Assembly: GCF_000018405.1 (NCBI RefSeq)
Contig: NC_009943.1
Coordinates: forward strand, 1,677,001-1,741,000
Length of the DNA: 64,000 nucleotides
Origin: Desulfosudis oleivorans Hxd3
Lineage (GTDB): Bacteria > Desulfobacterota > Desulfobacteria > Desulfobacterales > Desulfosudaceae
Direction: 5' to 3'
The notes under the pieces were generated by a model that was given only the letters and a program-made list of their open reading frames with translations, was not told the DNA's origin and made no database searches. Positions within the stretch are counted from its first letter, which is position 1. Each line of letters begins with the position of its first letter. This document shows positions 53,103 to 64,000 of this stretch, piece by piece. Position numbers and translations under genes: made by a program.

Positions 53103-54860
53103 ATGAAGATAATGCCTTCAGCAACCAACCGATATTTCCTGCCTGTTTTTCTGGTAAGTCTCGGGCTGGTTTTTATCAATCTTTTTGTATATTTTCAGAT
53201 TCTTGATTTTAGTATGGTGTATTTTGAAGAGGAAGAGGCATTCATCGTTTTTGCCGACGGGGTGACGCTTAATAATATTAAAAAAATCTTTATTGACGCA
53301 GCAACCTCAAAAAACTGGTATCAACCGATAGCTCTCGCAAGCTGTATGCTGGATGCGGAGTTTTTGGGGAGCGCTTTCGGTCCAAGGCACATGGTTGATC
53401 TGTGCCTGCACATCGGTAGCGTGCTGATGATTTTCCTGTTTTTCAGGATGGCGACAGGGACTGTCTGGCCCAGCGCGGGGTTGGCGGGTCTGTTTGCCGT
53501 TCATCCTATAAATGTCGAATCCGTGGCCTGGGTGGGGCATCATGATGCCGGCCTCACGCTTTTTTTTCTGTCATTTTGTCTTGTTGTCTATTTTTATTAT
53601 GTGCGCTCCCCTTCTATCACCAGATACCTTATTTGTTTCGCGTGTTTTCTTCTCGCACTCTTTTCTCACCCAAGGATTCTTACCTTTCCTTTACTGCTGA
53701 TGCTGCTTGATTTCTGGCCGCTTTCCCGAATAAACAGGAGGGCCCGGAAAAGTCAAGTACTATCCAATGGACAGGTATCCTTTACTTCGACCCTGCATAT
53801 CAGAGAAAAATTTCCTTTTTTTTGTGTGAGCCTTCTGATGGTGGGACTTGGGGGGATTAGCGAGTTGTCTACGTTTTCCTTAAGCAGTGAGTCGTTGTTT
53901 TTAGAAATATCATTGATTCCGAAAATACTGGTTTCATATGGTGCCTACCTGTGGCGAATCGTTTTATTCACAGGAGTGGAAAGTAATCGCTACATTATGC
54001 CGTACTCGATTTCTACCTGGCAGGTTGTGGCTTCTTTGATGGTACTGGTTGCCATCAGTATCTGCGCTTTTCGATTGGCAAAGAAAGGACATTTTTACTT
54101 TGCCGTGGGATGGGCGTGGTTTTTGATCGCCATGGCGCCCGGCGCACTGGCGAACGCGGCAACAAATAGTCTGTTTGCCGATCGATACGCCTATCTCGGC
54201 GCCATCGGCATTTTTATCATTTTTGTATGGGGTGTTCCCAGGATGCTGGAGGCATTGGGTGTGGCTGGTACCCTGAAAAGGATAACAGTTATAGGTTTGA
54301 GCTGTCTTGTCCTTGCTGTTTTGATGCATACCGCCCGATCGCAAGCAGGCCATTGGCGCGACAGCCTTTCCCTTGTCCGTCACACACTGGCGGTCGTTCC
54401 GCCGGAACGGATATCCCACGAAAGTGTGGGGGCGGTCTTTCTGGAAAACAACGCCATCGAAGAGGCTGTCCACCATTTTTCCATGGCCTTGCGTTCTAAC
54501 CCGGATTCGGCCTCCGTTCATGTTAATATCAGCTCGGCGTTGATAAGGGCGTGTCAACCGGAAAGGGCCATTTACCATTGTAAGAAAGCGCTTCTTATAG
54601 ATCCTGAAAATTCGGAAGCTCATCATAACTTTGGAAACGCGCTTCTTGACCTTGGGGACTGTGATGGCGCTATTATCCATTTTCGGAGGGCTTTAGAGCT
54701 ACATTCGGCTTCCTATCAGACGTATAATTCCATGGCAGTAGCATTACTTTGTAAAGGGGACAAGAAGAACGCGGTTGCCTTTCTGAAAAAAGCACTTGCA
54801 ATTTATCCGGCTTATGAAACCGCCCGGAAAAATCTGGACAGAATAACGGGTGAATATTGA
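53103..54860 (+). CDS. TMTC-like membrane protein with C-terminal TPR repeats (AT-rich, likely acquired)
   Basis: 585 residues. Residues 12-430 hold about ten membrane helices, and 440-580 TPR-like repeats (GAVFLENNAIEEAVHHFSMALRSNPDSA, HHNFGNALLDLGDCDGAIIHFRRALEL). AVHPINVESVAWV near 137 is the conserved loop of bacterial TMTC-like proteins. The first loop has YFEEEEAFI (Glu42-45) where the homologue at 887-3013 has FVFDDVPNI, so the presumed catalytic acids are Glu. The DNA is visibly AT-richer than its neighbours and uses many TTT, ATT and AAA codons, which suggests transfer. Function is unknown; protein glycosylation or sorting has been proposed for the type. ATG 53112 is an alternative start. 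Confidence 0.65.
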   Translation: MKIMPSATNRYFLPVFLVSLGLVFINLFVYFQILDFSMVYFEEEEAFIVFADGVTLNNIKKIFIDAATSKNWYQPIALASCMLDAEFLGSAFGPRHMVDLCLHIGSVLMIFLFFRMATGTVWPSAGLAGLFAVHPINVESVAWVGHHDAGLTLFFLSFCLVVYFYYVRSPSITRYLICFACFLLALFSHPRILTFPLLLMLLDFWPLSRINRRARKSQVLSNGQVSFTSTLHIREKFPFFCVSLLMVGLGGISELSTFSLSSESLFLEISLIPKILVSYGAYLWRIVLFTGVESNRYIMPYSISTWQVVASLMVLVAISICAFRLAKKGHFYFAVGWAWFLIAMAPGALANAATNSLFADRYAYLGAIGIFIIFVWGVPRMLEALGVAGTLKRITVIGLSCLVLAVLMHTARSQAGHWRDSLSLVRHTLAVVPPERISHESVGAVFLENNAIEEAVHHFSMALRSNPDSASVHVNISSALIRACQPERAIYHCKKALLIDPENSEAHHNFGNALLDLGDCDGAIIHFRRALELHSASYQTYNSMAVALLCKGDKKNAVAFLKKALAIYPAYETARKNLDRITGEY

Positions 54861-54915
54861 GTATCCCAGGTAACCGCAATTTTTACAAAACAGTCAAAGA
54901 CAATCGTCCCTTTGG

Positions 54916-56304
54916 TCAGGAGTCGGTATTGGCACGAATCGATCCTCGGTTCCAGGAGAAGTAGATGCCGATCAGGCAGAGGCCGCAGCACACGGCAAAG
55001 CCCAGCCGCATGGCCTGTAAAAAAGCGGTGTGGGTTTCCGGCGTGATCTGGACGTCACCGATGAACAGGGCGAAAAAGAGGGTGGCAATGGCCATACTCA
55101 GCATCTGGCCGATCAGTCGCATGGTGGCCACTGTGCCCGAGGCCAGGCCGTAATGGGCCGGCGCCACGCTGCTCATGATGGCGTTCATGTTGGGTGAGGA
55201 AAACAGGGCAAACCCCAGGCCCAGGAGGAGCAGGGTGCCTACGATATAGGAAATGCCGGAGCCGCCGTTCAGGAGGGCCAGCAGCAGCAGGCCCGTGGCG
55301 CACAGGGACATGCCCAGGGAGGCGATGGCGCCGGGTTCAAACCGATCCGAAAGCCGGCCGGCCAGAGGGGAAAACAGGGCCATGACCACCGGCTGGGTGA
55401 TTAGGACAAGGCCGGCGGTCTGGGGTGTCATGGCCTTGATATACTGCAGGTAGAGGCTCAGGTAAAAGGCCACGGCAAAGGTGGCGGCATAGTTGATCAG
55501 GGCCGCCAGGCTGGAAAAGGCAAACCCCCGGTTCTTCTGAAACAGGGCGATCTCCACCACCGGGTAGGGGGTTTTTAACTCCTGGCGGATAAACAGATAG
55601 AAACATACGATTGCTCCGACCAGTGCCATTGTCCCTTTTATTCCCGGCATGCCGGAGAGACCAGCCATCAGCAGCACCAGGCAGAGGCCATAGAGCAGCG
55701 TGCCGATGATGTCCAGGGGCTGGCCCGCGGCAGGGGTCCACTCATCCCTGATCATGGTGGCGGCAAGATAGACCGAAAGAAGGCCCATGGGAAAGGTGAC
55801 CAGAAACAGGCTGCGCCAGCCCCACAGGGCCGACAGATACCCGGCGGCAAAAGGCCCGGTGGAGAGCCCGATATAGACCGCGGCCACGGTGATGCCGATG
55901 GCCCGGCCCCGTTCCGATACCGGAAACACGGCGGCCACGATGGCGATGCCCGTGGTGGAGACCATGGCCGCGCCCACTCCCTGAAGCATTCGCAGCCCGA
56001 TCACCATCCAGATCGTCGGGGCAAAGGCAATCAGCACGGTAGCCGCAGTAAACAGGCCGATGCCGTAAATGAATATTTTTCTGCGCCCGGCCATGTCCGC
56101 GATCTTGGCGGCCGGCACCAGCATCACGGCGGTGGAGAGCAGGTAGGCATTGGCCACCCAGCTCAGCAGAACGGCACCGGCGGCAAAATCAGTGCCCATG
56201 GCCGGCAGCACGATGTTGACGCCGGAGACCATGAAAGGGCCCATGAAGGTGGTCACCGCGGCCACGATCAGTACGGCGCGTTTTGATGTTCGCAGGGACT
56301 CCAT
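54916..56304 (-). CDS. MFS efflux transporter, DHA2 (EmrB/QacA) type
   Basis: 462 residues from ATG 56304, with 14 predicted membrane helices, as in the DHA2 group. Motifs include PAAKIADMAGRRKIF (motif A), LRMLQGVGAAMVSTTGIAIV and AGRLSDRFEPGAIASLG in the second half, and GPFAAGYLSALWGWRSLFLV (motif C region). It exports drugs or metabolites using the proton gradient. The frame is open to 56343, but that start falls inside the terminator hairpin of the upstream oxidoreductase gene, so 56304 (GGAT eight bases upstream) is preferred. The substrate is not predictable. Confidence 0.85.
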   Translation of the reverse strand: MESLRTSKRAVLIVAAVTTFMGPFMVSGVNIVLPAMGTDFAAGAVLLSWVANAYLLSTAVMLVPAAKIADMAGRRKIFIYGIGLFTAATVLIAFAPTIWMVIGLRMLQGVGAAMVSTTGIAIVAAVFPVSERGRAIGITVAAVYIGLSTGPFAAGYLSALWGWRSLFLVTFPMGLLSVYLAATMIRDEWTPAAGQPLDIIGTLLYGLCLVLLMAGLSGMPGIKGTMALVGAIVCFYLFIRQELKTPYPVVEIALFQKNRGFAFSSLAALINYAATFAVAFYLSLYLQYIKAMTPQTAGLVLITQPVVMALFSPLAGRLSDRFEPGAIASLGMSLCATGLLLLALLNGGSGISYIVGTLLLLGLGFALFSSPNMNAIMSSVAPAHYGLASGTVATMRLIGQMLSMAIATLFFALFIGDVQITPETHTAFLQAMRLGFAVCCGLCLIGIYFSWNRGSIRANTDS

Positions 56305-56321
56305 ACGTTTTATCCAAAACG

Positions 56322-56354
56322 AATGCGCCGGTATGAGTTCCATACCGGCGCATT
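56322..56354 (-). terminator. Terminator of the pyruvate:ferredoxin oxidoreductase gene
   Basis: A perfect 14-bp stem: AATGCGCCGGTATG at 56322-56335 and CATACCGGCGCATT at 56341-56354 with a five-base loop. On the minus strand it lies 28 bases past the oxidoreductase stop and is followed by CGTTTTGG. The T-run is short, so read-through into the MFS gene is possible. Confidence 0.65.
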
Positions 56355-56382
56355 GATTGACGGACTGTTCACCGCAACGGGT

Positions 56383-59919
<3,537 letters not shown>

Positions 59920-60001
59920 CTACTCCTTGTGAAAAGCGGCGGTGTTGTTGGTTAAAAAATGCTTTTGCCTCGAATTTTCCATATTTTTTGGACAGTTGGC
60001 A

Positions 60002-60030
60002 ACCTTAGCCTAAAAAGCGGAATGTGTAAA
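60002..60030 (-). promoter_or_regulatory. Weak candidate promoter of the por gene
   Basis: On the minus strand, TTTACA (60030-60025), a 17-bp spacer, then TAAGGT (60007-60002), 86 bases before the ATG. The -10 is poor and the call is tentative. Confidence 0.3.
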
Positions 60031-60123
60031 CAGATATTTTTGGGTTTCGGATTTTTTTATGCGCGTGATTCTTTGGTAATGGCACAACCATGGTCGATGG
60101 CTGGCGGAGAATAAAAAATTTGA

Positions 60124-60170
60124 TTGACAGGAGAAAGTCTCTGGCATATAGATATCTCGTATGCGAGATA
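60124..60170 (+). promoter_or_regulatory. Promoter and operator of the MarR-family regulator gene
   Basis: A perfect -35 TTGACA at 60124-60129, a 17-bp spacer and TATAGA at 60147-60152 form a near-consensus promoter. Immediately downstream, TATCTCG (60153-60159) and CGAGATA (60164-60170) make a perfect 18-bp palindrome around TATG. A site of this shape over the transcription start and ribosome site is typical of MarR autoregulation. Confidence 0.7.
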
Positions 60171-60175
60171 AAAAT

Positions 60176-60661
60176 ATGAAAAACAGCCATGTGCTCGATG
60201 ACGCGGATGACCCCCGTTCCTGTGTCTGTTTCCTTTTGTCCAGGGCCGCCCAGACCGCCCAGAAACATCTTCGTATCGCCCTGGAACCTTACGGCCTGAC
60301 CCCGGCCCAGTACCTGATCATCGAATGCCTGTGGCTGTCGGACCGCATGTCCCCCAAGGTGATCGGCGAACTGCTGCGGTTTGATTCCGCCACCCTTACC
60401 GGCCTGGTGGACCGGCTGGAGCGGGCCGGCTTTGTATTTCGCCAGCCCGACCCGGATGACCGGCGGGCCATTCGCATCTGCCTGACCGACAAGAGCCTGG
60501 GCATGAAGGCAGAGCTCCGGGCACTCCGGCTTCATGCCAATGAAGAGATTTTAAAGGTTTTTCCCCGGCACCAGCAGGGTGTATTCAAACAGGCCCTGAT
60601 GTCGCTGATCGCGGCCGAGGACGCCGTGCCGGTGGCCGGGCAGCCGAACAGCAAAAGATGA
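60176..60661 (+). CDS. MarR-family transcriptional regulator
   Basis: 161 residues. The winged helix is clear: LTPAQYLIIECLWLSDRMSPKVIGELLRFDSATLTGLVDRLERAGFV is the helix-turn-helix and recognition helix, and RQPDPDDRRAIRICLT is the wing with the conserved DxRxx motif. MarR dimers are released from DNA by small ligands, here perhaps acyl-CoAs or aromatic acids, judged by the neighbours. An ATG at 60161 lies inside the palindromic operator, so 60176 is preferred. It is followed by the FadH-like and crotonase genes, which it probably controls, together with itself and perhaps the divergent por gene. Confidence 0.9.
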   Translation: MKNSHVLDDADDPRSCVCFLLSRAAQTAQKHLRIALEPYGLTPAQYLIIECLWLSDRMSPKVIGELLRFDSATLTGLVDRLERAGFVFRQPDPDDRRAIRICLTDKSLGMKAELRALRLHANEEILKVFPRHQQGVFKQALMSLIAAEDAVPVAGQPNSKR

Positions 60662-60716
60662 TTCACAGGACTGCCTGTGTAAACGATTATCAACCCATAT
60701 AAAAACGAGGTTTGCC

Positions 60717-62624
60717 ATGTCATCATTCAAACATCTGTTAGAACCGATCACCATCAAATCCATGACCCTGCCCAACCGGATCATCATGCCGGCATTAACG
60801 GTCAACGTGGCCATGGGCGAGGTCAACGATGCCGCTGTTGCCTACTACGAACGCCGGGCCAAAGGGGGCGCCGGCCTGGTCACCGTGGGCATCAGCCCGG
60901 TGGTGGCCGGCATGGTGATGGGCCTTGATATTTCCGATGACCGGTTTATTCCCGGCCACAAGCGGGTGGTTGACGCCATTCACCGGTATGACACAAAGGC
61001 CAGCATTCAGCTCTGGCATCCGGGCCGGTACGAGATGACCTTTCTCACCGGCCGTCAGGCGGTAAGCGCGTCAGACGTGGAACCCCCCATTTTTTCCAAG
61101 GGCAAGCCCCATGCCCTGACCGTGGAAGAGATAAAAGAGATCGTGACGGCATTCGGCGAAGCGGCCCGGCGGTCAAAAGAGGCGGGTTACGACTGCGTGG
61201 AAATAATCGCCAGCGCCGGATACCTGATCAGCCAGTTCATGAGCCCGGCCACCAACCTGCGCACCGATCAGTACGGTGGGTCCCTGGAAAACCGGGCCCG
61301 GTTCGGCACCGAGATCCTTCAGTCCATACGAAGCCGTGTGGGTGATGATTATCCCATCTTTGTCCGCATGGTGGGCGACGAACTGATTCCCGGGGGCAAC
61401 ACCATTGACGACATGAAGCAGTTTGCCCGCATCTGGGAGACGGCCGGTGCCGACGCCTTTAATGTAACCGCCGGGTGGCACGAGTCCAAGGAGCCCATGA
61501 TCACCATGAACGTGCCCAGGGGCGGGTTTGTCTGGATGTCCGAGGGCATAAAAAGCGCCCTGGACCACGCGCCGGTGGCGGCCTCCAACCGCATCAACAG
61601 CGCGGAACTGGCCGAAGATATCCTGGCGTCCGGAAAGGCGGACATGGTCAGCATGGCCCGTCCCCTGGTGTGCGATCCGGACCTGCCCAATCGGATCAAG
61701 CAGGGCCGGCCCGACCTTATCCGGCGCTGTATTGCCTGCATGAACTGCATGGACAGCCTGTTTGAAGGCAAGCCCGTGGCCTGCGCCATCAATGCCGAGG
61801 CCTGCCGGGAGGAGGCCCTGGGAGCGCTTCAGAAGGCGGATCAAAAGAGGCGGGTGCTGGTGGTCGGCGGCGGCCCCGGTGGGTGTGAGGCGGCCCGAGT
61901 GGCAGCCCTGCGGGGTCATGACGTAGTGCTGCTGGAAAAGGCCGGCAAGCTGGGGGGGCAGCTTAACCTGGCGGCCCAGACCCCCAATTTCGGCGAGTTT
62001 GCCCTGGTTGGAGAGTATTTTGACGCCATGCTCAAAGAGCTGGGCGTGGATGTCCGGCTGAATTCCGAAGCAACCGTGGATACCGTGGGGGCCATCAAGC
62101 CGGACGTGGTGATTTACGCGGCCGGGGCCGTTCCCGCGGATCCGCCAATAAAAGGAATTGATGGACCCAATGTGATGCACGCCTGGCAGGTGATGGCCGG
62201 TGAACCGGTGGCCGGCAACAAGGTGGCCGTGATCGGCGGCGGCGGCACCGGGTGCGACGTGTGCATGCACCTGGCCCATGACGGCAAAGCCGTGACCCAG
62301 CTTGAGATGCTCGACAAGATGGGGCATAATATCGGTCCCGGCACCAAGTGGGTGGTGATGAAGACCTTGGGCGAGCTGGGCATTCAGCAGACCAACCGGT
62401 TCAAGGTTAAAGAGATCACCGGCAAGGGCGTGGTGGGCGAAGTGGAGGGCGAGGAGCAGCTCATTGAGGCAGACACCGTGGTGGTGGCCATCGGCTCCCG
62501 GCCGAATACGGACCTGCTGGAGTCCCTGTCCGGTTACGAGGTGATTCCCATCGGTGACGCCCGCCAGCCCAGAAAGATCGTGTTTGCGGTGCATGAAGGG
62601 TACGAAGCTGCGCGGAACGTGTAG
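60717..62624 (+). CDS. FadH-like 2,4-dienoyl-CoA reductase (FMN/4Fe-4S/FAD, NAD(P)H)
   Basis: 635 residues. The N-terminal TIM barrel (1-330) is of the old yellow enzyme type with ASAGYLISQF (Tyr169) and TAGWHESKEP (His255), which match the catalytic Tyr and His of FadH. Cys338, Cys341, Cys344 and Cys356 (CIACMNC...C) bind a 4Fe-4S cluster. Residues 378-635 form a FAD/NAD(P)H Rossmann domain (VLVVGGGPGGCEAARVAALRG, VAVIGGGGTGCDVCMHLAHDG). It would reduce dienoyl-CoA intermediates of unsaturated fatty acid breakdown; a related enoate reductase role is also possible. It follows the MarR gene by 56 bases, in which a small CACAGG/CCTGTG hairpin lies. Confidence 0.85.
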   Translation: MSSFKHLLEPITIKSMTLPNRIIMPALTVNVAMGEVNDAAVAYYERRAKGGAGLVTVGISPVVAGMVMGLDISDDRFIPGHKRVVDAIHRYDTKASIQLWHPGRYEMTFLTGRQAVSASDVEPPIFSKGKPHALTVEEIKEIVTAFGEAARRSKEAGYDCVEIIASAGYLISQFMSPATNLRTDQYGGSLENRARFGTEILQSIRSRVGDDYPIFVRMVGDELIPGGNTIDDMKQFARIWETAGADAFNVTAGWHESKEPMITMNVPRGGFVWMSEGIKSALDHAPVAASNRINSAELAEDILASGKADMVSMARPLVCDPDLPNRIKQGRPDLIRRCIACMNCMDSLFEGKPVACAINAEACREEALGALQKADQKRRVLVVGGGPGGCEAARVAALRGHDVVLLEKAGKLGGQLNLAAQTPNFGEFALVGEYFDAMLKELGVDVRLNSEATVDTVGAIKPDVVIYAAGAVPADPPIKGIDGPNVMHAWQVMAGEPVAGNKVAVIGGGGTGCDVCMHLAHDGKAVTQLEMLDKMGHNIGPGTKWVVMKTLGELGIQQTNRFKVKEITGKGVVGEVEGEEQLIEADTVVVAIGSRPNTDLLESLSGYEVIPIGDARQPRKIVFAVHEGYEAARNV

Positions 62625-62660
62625 GAAAATTCCGGAGTCCTGACCCTCGAGGGGGGTGTC

Positions 62661-63434
62661 ATGCGGGTGATAACGGAGAAGCAGGGGCCGGTGACGCTGA
62701 TTGTCATCAACCGGCCCGAGGTGTGCAACGCGGTGAACCGGCCCACGGCCGATGCCCTTTCCGCCGCGTTTCAGGCATTTGAGGCGGATGGGGATGCCCG
62801 GGTGGCGGTGCTGTCCGGCGCGGGGGGGAATTTTTGCGCCGGCGCCGATCTTAAGGCCGTTGCATCAGTGGGCCGGGATGTCAATCGGATCGAACCCGGG
62901 GGCGACGGCCCCATGGGTCCGTCGCGCATGGTCTTTTCAAAACCGGTGATCGCGGCGGTGGCCGGTTATGCCGTGGCCGGTGGGCTTGAGCTGGCATTGA
63001 TGTGCGACCTGCGGGTGGCCGAAAAGAGCGCGGTGTTCGGCGTCTTCTGCCGGCGCTGGGGCGTACCGCTGATTGACGGCGGCACGGTGCGGCTGCCTCG
63101 GCTGATCGGCCTTTCCCGGGCTCTTGACATGATTCTCACCGGCCGGCCGGTGGGGGCCGCCGAAGCCCGCGAGATGGGGCTGGCCAACCGGGTGGTGGCC
63201 GACGGCAGCGCGGTTGCCGAGGCAACCAGGCTGGCGGAACAGATTGCCGCCTTTCCCCAGGCGTGCCTGCGCAGCGACCGGCGGTCTGCCTATGAACAAA
63301 TCAACTTGAGTTTTTCCGATGCCATGAAAAACGAGTTTGCCCACGGGCTGGCCACCATCAAAAGCGGTGAGACCGTGGCCGGGGCAGGGCGCTTTGCCAA
63401 AGGGGCCGGGCGCCATGGGACGTTCAACGCTTAA
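62661..63434 (+). CDS. Crotonase-family enoyl-CoA hydratase/isomerase
   Basis: 257 residues with the crotonase fold: LIVINRPEVCNAVNRPT at the start, the oxyanion-hole loop GAGGNFCAGADLKAVA, and YAVAGGLELALMCDLRVAEKSAVFGVF. The first catalytic Glu (GGLEL) is present; the second, usually in an F-G-x-P-E-x segment, is replaced by FGVFCRRWGVPLIDGG, as in a subgroup whose reaction is not fixed. It may hydrate enoyl-CoA or catalyse another crotonase reaction. It is 36 bases after the FadH-like gene and likely in the same operon. Confidence 0.85.
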   Translation: MRVITEKQGPVTLIVINRPEVCNAVNRPTADALSAAFQAFEADGDARVAVLSGAGGNFCAGADLKAVASVGRDVNRIEPGGDGPMGPSRMVFSKPVIAAVAGYAVAGGLELALMCDLRVAEKSAVFGVFCRRWGVPLIDGGTVRLPRLIGLSRALDMILTGRPVGAAEAREMGLANRVVADGSAVAEATRLAEQIAAFPQACLRSDRRSAYEQINLSFSDAMKNEFAHGLATIKSGETVAGAGRFAKGAGRHGTFNA

Positions 63435-63448
63435 CCGAGGAGGCAGTC

Positions 63449-63646
63449 ATGCAGGTAAACGAAGGAACCATCGACAGGATCGTTCGGGCCATACTGGGCA
63501 TTCTTATCATTGCGCTGTTTCTGACGGGCCGGCTGCCCGGATACTGGGCACTGCTGCTGATCTTCAGCGGCACCTTCCTGATGACCGCGGTGACGGGATA
63601 TTGCCCGCTTTACGCACCGCTGGGCATCAGTACGGTCAAAAAGTAG
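63449..63646 (+). CDS. DUF2892 small membrane protein (YgaP C-terminal-like)
   Basis: 65 residues with two membrane helices separated by a short turn: TIDRIVRAILGILIIALFLTG and WALLLIFSGTFLMTAVTGYCPLYAPLGIST. The start MQVNEGTIDRIVRA and the end GYCPLYAPLGIST are the DUF2892 signature, as in the membrane part of YgaP sulfurtransferase. No rhodanese domain is attached. Function is unknown. GAGG lies just upstream of the ATG, 15 bases after the crotonase stop. Confidence 0.85.
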   Translation: MQVNEGTIDRIVRAILGILIIALFLTGRLPGYWALLLIFSGTFLMTAVTGYCPLYAPLGISTVKK

Positions 63647-63658
63647 CACCAACTGATG

Positions 63659-63684
63659 GAGGGGCATGGTCCAACATGCCCCTC
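63659..63684. terminator. Hairpin between converging genes
   Basis: A perfect 10-bp stem: GAGGGGCATG at 63659-63668 and CATGCCCCTC at 63675-63684 with a six-base loop. It lies between the DUF2892 stop and the convergent thioesterase stop. Neither side has a T-run, so its use as a bidirectional terminator is uncertain. Confidence 0.5.
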
Positions 63685-63710
63685 ATGTGATTTCGACTAA
63701 TATCATCCGG

Positions 63711-64000
63711 TCATATTTCACACTGCCCGGCATTGGTCTGGCACGCCTTTTCCCGTGTCTTTTCCGCCAGCCGCACCTCGCGCCGCCGCAGGGCCTCACG
63801 GTTGCGCCGTTTCTCGTCGTCGGTTTCCAGGACCAGTGAGGGGAGAGGCTCTGTGACCGGTTTAAAATCGGGCCCCAGGGCCACAAAGGTCAGGTAGGCG
63901 GAAGCCGTGTGCGTGACCTTTCCGGTGAGAACATCTTCGCACTCCACCCGCACCCCCACCTCCATGGAGCTTTTGCCCACCAGGTTGAGGCCGGCCTTGA
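63711..64000 (-). CDS. Acyl-CoA thioesterase, hotdog fold (partial, 3' end)
   Basis: The frame enters from the right edge and ends in TGA at 63711, giving 95 residues of C-terminal sequence. GLNLVGKSSMEVGVRVECED, TASAYLTFVALGPDFKPVTEPLP and the basic tail RRNREALRRREVRLAEK match YciA/BACH-type acyl-CoA thioesterases, where the N-V-T/S-K-S-S-M-E-V-G-V segment forms the CoA-binding strand. It hydrolyses acyl-CoA to free acid and CoA. The start lies outside the window. Confidence 0.8.
   Translation of the reverse strand, partial: KAGLNLVGKSSMEVGVRVECEDVLTGKVTHTASAYLTFVALGPDFKPVTEPLPSLVLETDDEKRRNREALRRREVRLAEKTREKACQTNAGQCEI

Overview
The window reads as a chromosomal segment of a moderately GC-rich, strictly anaerobic Gram-negative bacterium, most likely a sulfate-reducing Desulfobacterota of the Desulfobacteraceae/Desulfococcus type. 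The evidence is the combination of a single-chain pyruvate:ferredoxin oxidoreductase, an ETF plus membrane FeS oxidoreductase used for beta-oxidation electrons, LPS export and Kdo/lipid A genes, zinc-ribbon/DUF3426 and TIGR02265-like proteins, and short palindromic intergenic repeats of the kind common in that group. The assignment is inference; no 16S or marker alignment was possible.

Layout. 1-3.8 kb: the end of a pilC-like gene, a pilin with its own promoter and overlapping palindrome, a TMTC-like membrane glycosyltransferase/TPR protein and an Lgt-like protein. 4.6-9.4 kb (minus strand): a minor-pilin operon (FimT/GspH-like, PilV-like) ending in a 1292-residue protein that joins a PilW-like prepilin, a CFI-box-like segment, a PilX-like segment and a large exported region with a beta/gamma-crystallin module. 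9.6-13.6 kb: ETF:quinone-type FeS oxidoreductase, etfB, etfA. 13.6-16.9 kb (minus): two tandem HD-GYP/PAS membrane proteins. 17.2-25.9 kb: housekeeping genes (J-domain protein, hpt, acidic zinc-ribbon protein, tRNA-Met, DUF1992, ddl, a purD-purE fusion, a YrdC/Sua5 protein, tRNA-Leu, an MBL-fold hydrolase).

26-44 kb is an envelope polysaccharide region. On the plus strand lie an MFS carrier, lptF, lptG, a waaA-lpxK fusion, an unknown protein and an FkbM methyltransferase. Converging on them from the minus strand is a ten-gene run: lpxL-like, ELM1-like, several glycosyltransferases, GtrB/GtrA, a GT39-like enzyme and an O-antigen ligase. Together they cover lipid A completion, Kdo addition, sugar assembly, ligation and transport of LPS.

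44-54.9 kb: carB, a tandem pair of TIGR02265-like proteins, a DUF2868/DUF3482-GTPase pair, a 727-bp gap packed with structured repeats, and a visibly AT-richer second TMTC-like TPR protein. 54.9-64 kb: an MFS efflux carrier, the pyruvate:ferredoxin oxidoreductase, then a MarR regulator with a clear promoter/operator followed by a FadH-like dienoyl-CoA reductase, a crotonase and a DUF2892 protein, and finally the end of an acyl-CoA thioesterase. The last block and the ETF genes fit growth on fatty or other acyl-CoA-forming acids.

The most unusual items are the giant prepilin fusion, the two metabolic fusions (purD-purE, waaA-lpxK), the FeS oxidoreductase whose first CCG module has lost its cysteines, and a set of recurring intergenic elements: hexamer arrays at four loci, a cloverleaf-like inverted repeat, and a 146-bp MITE-like element.
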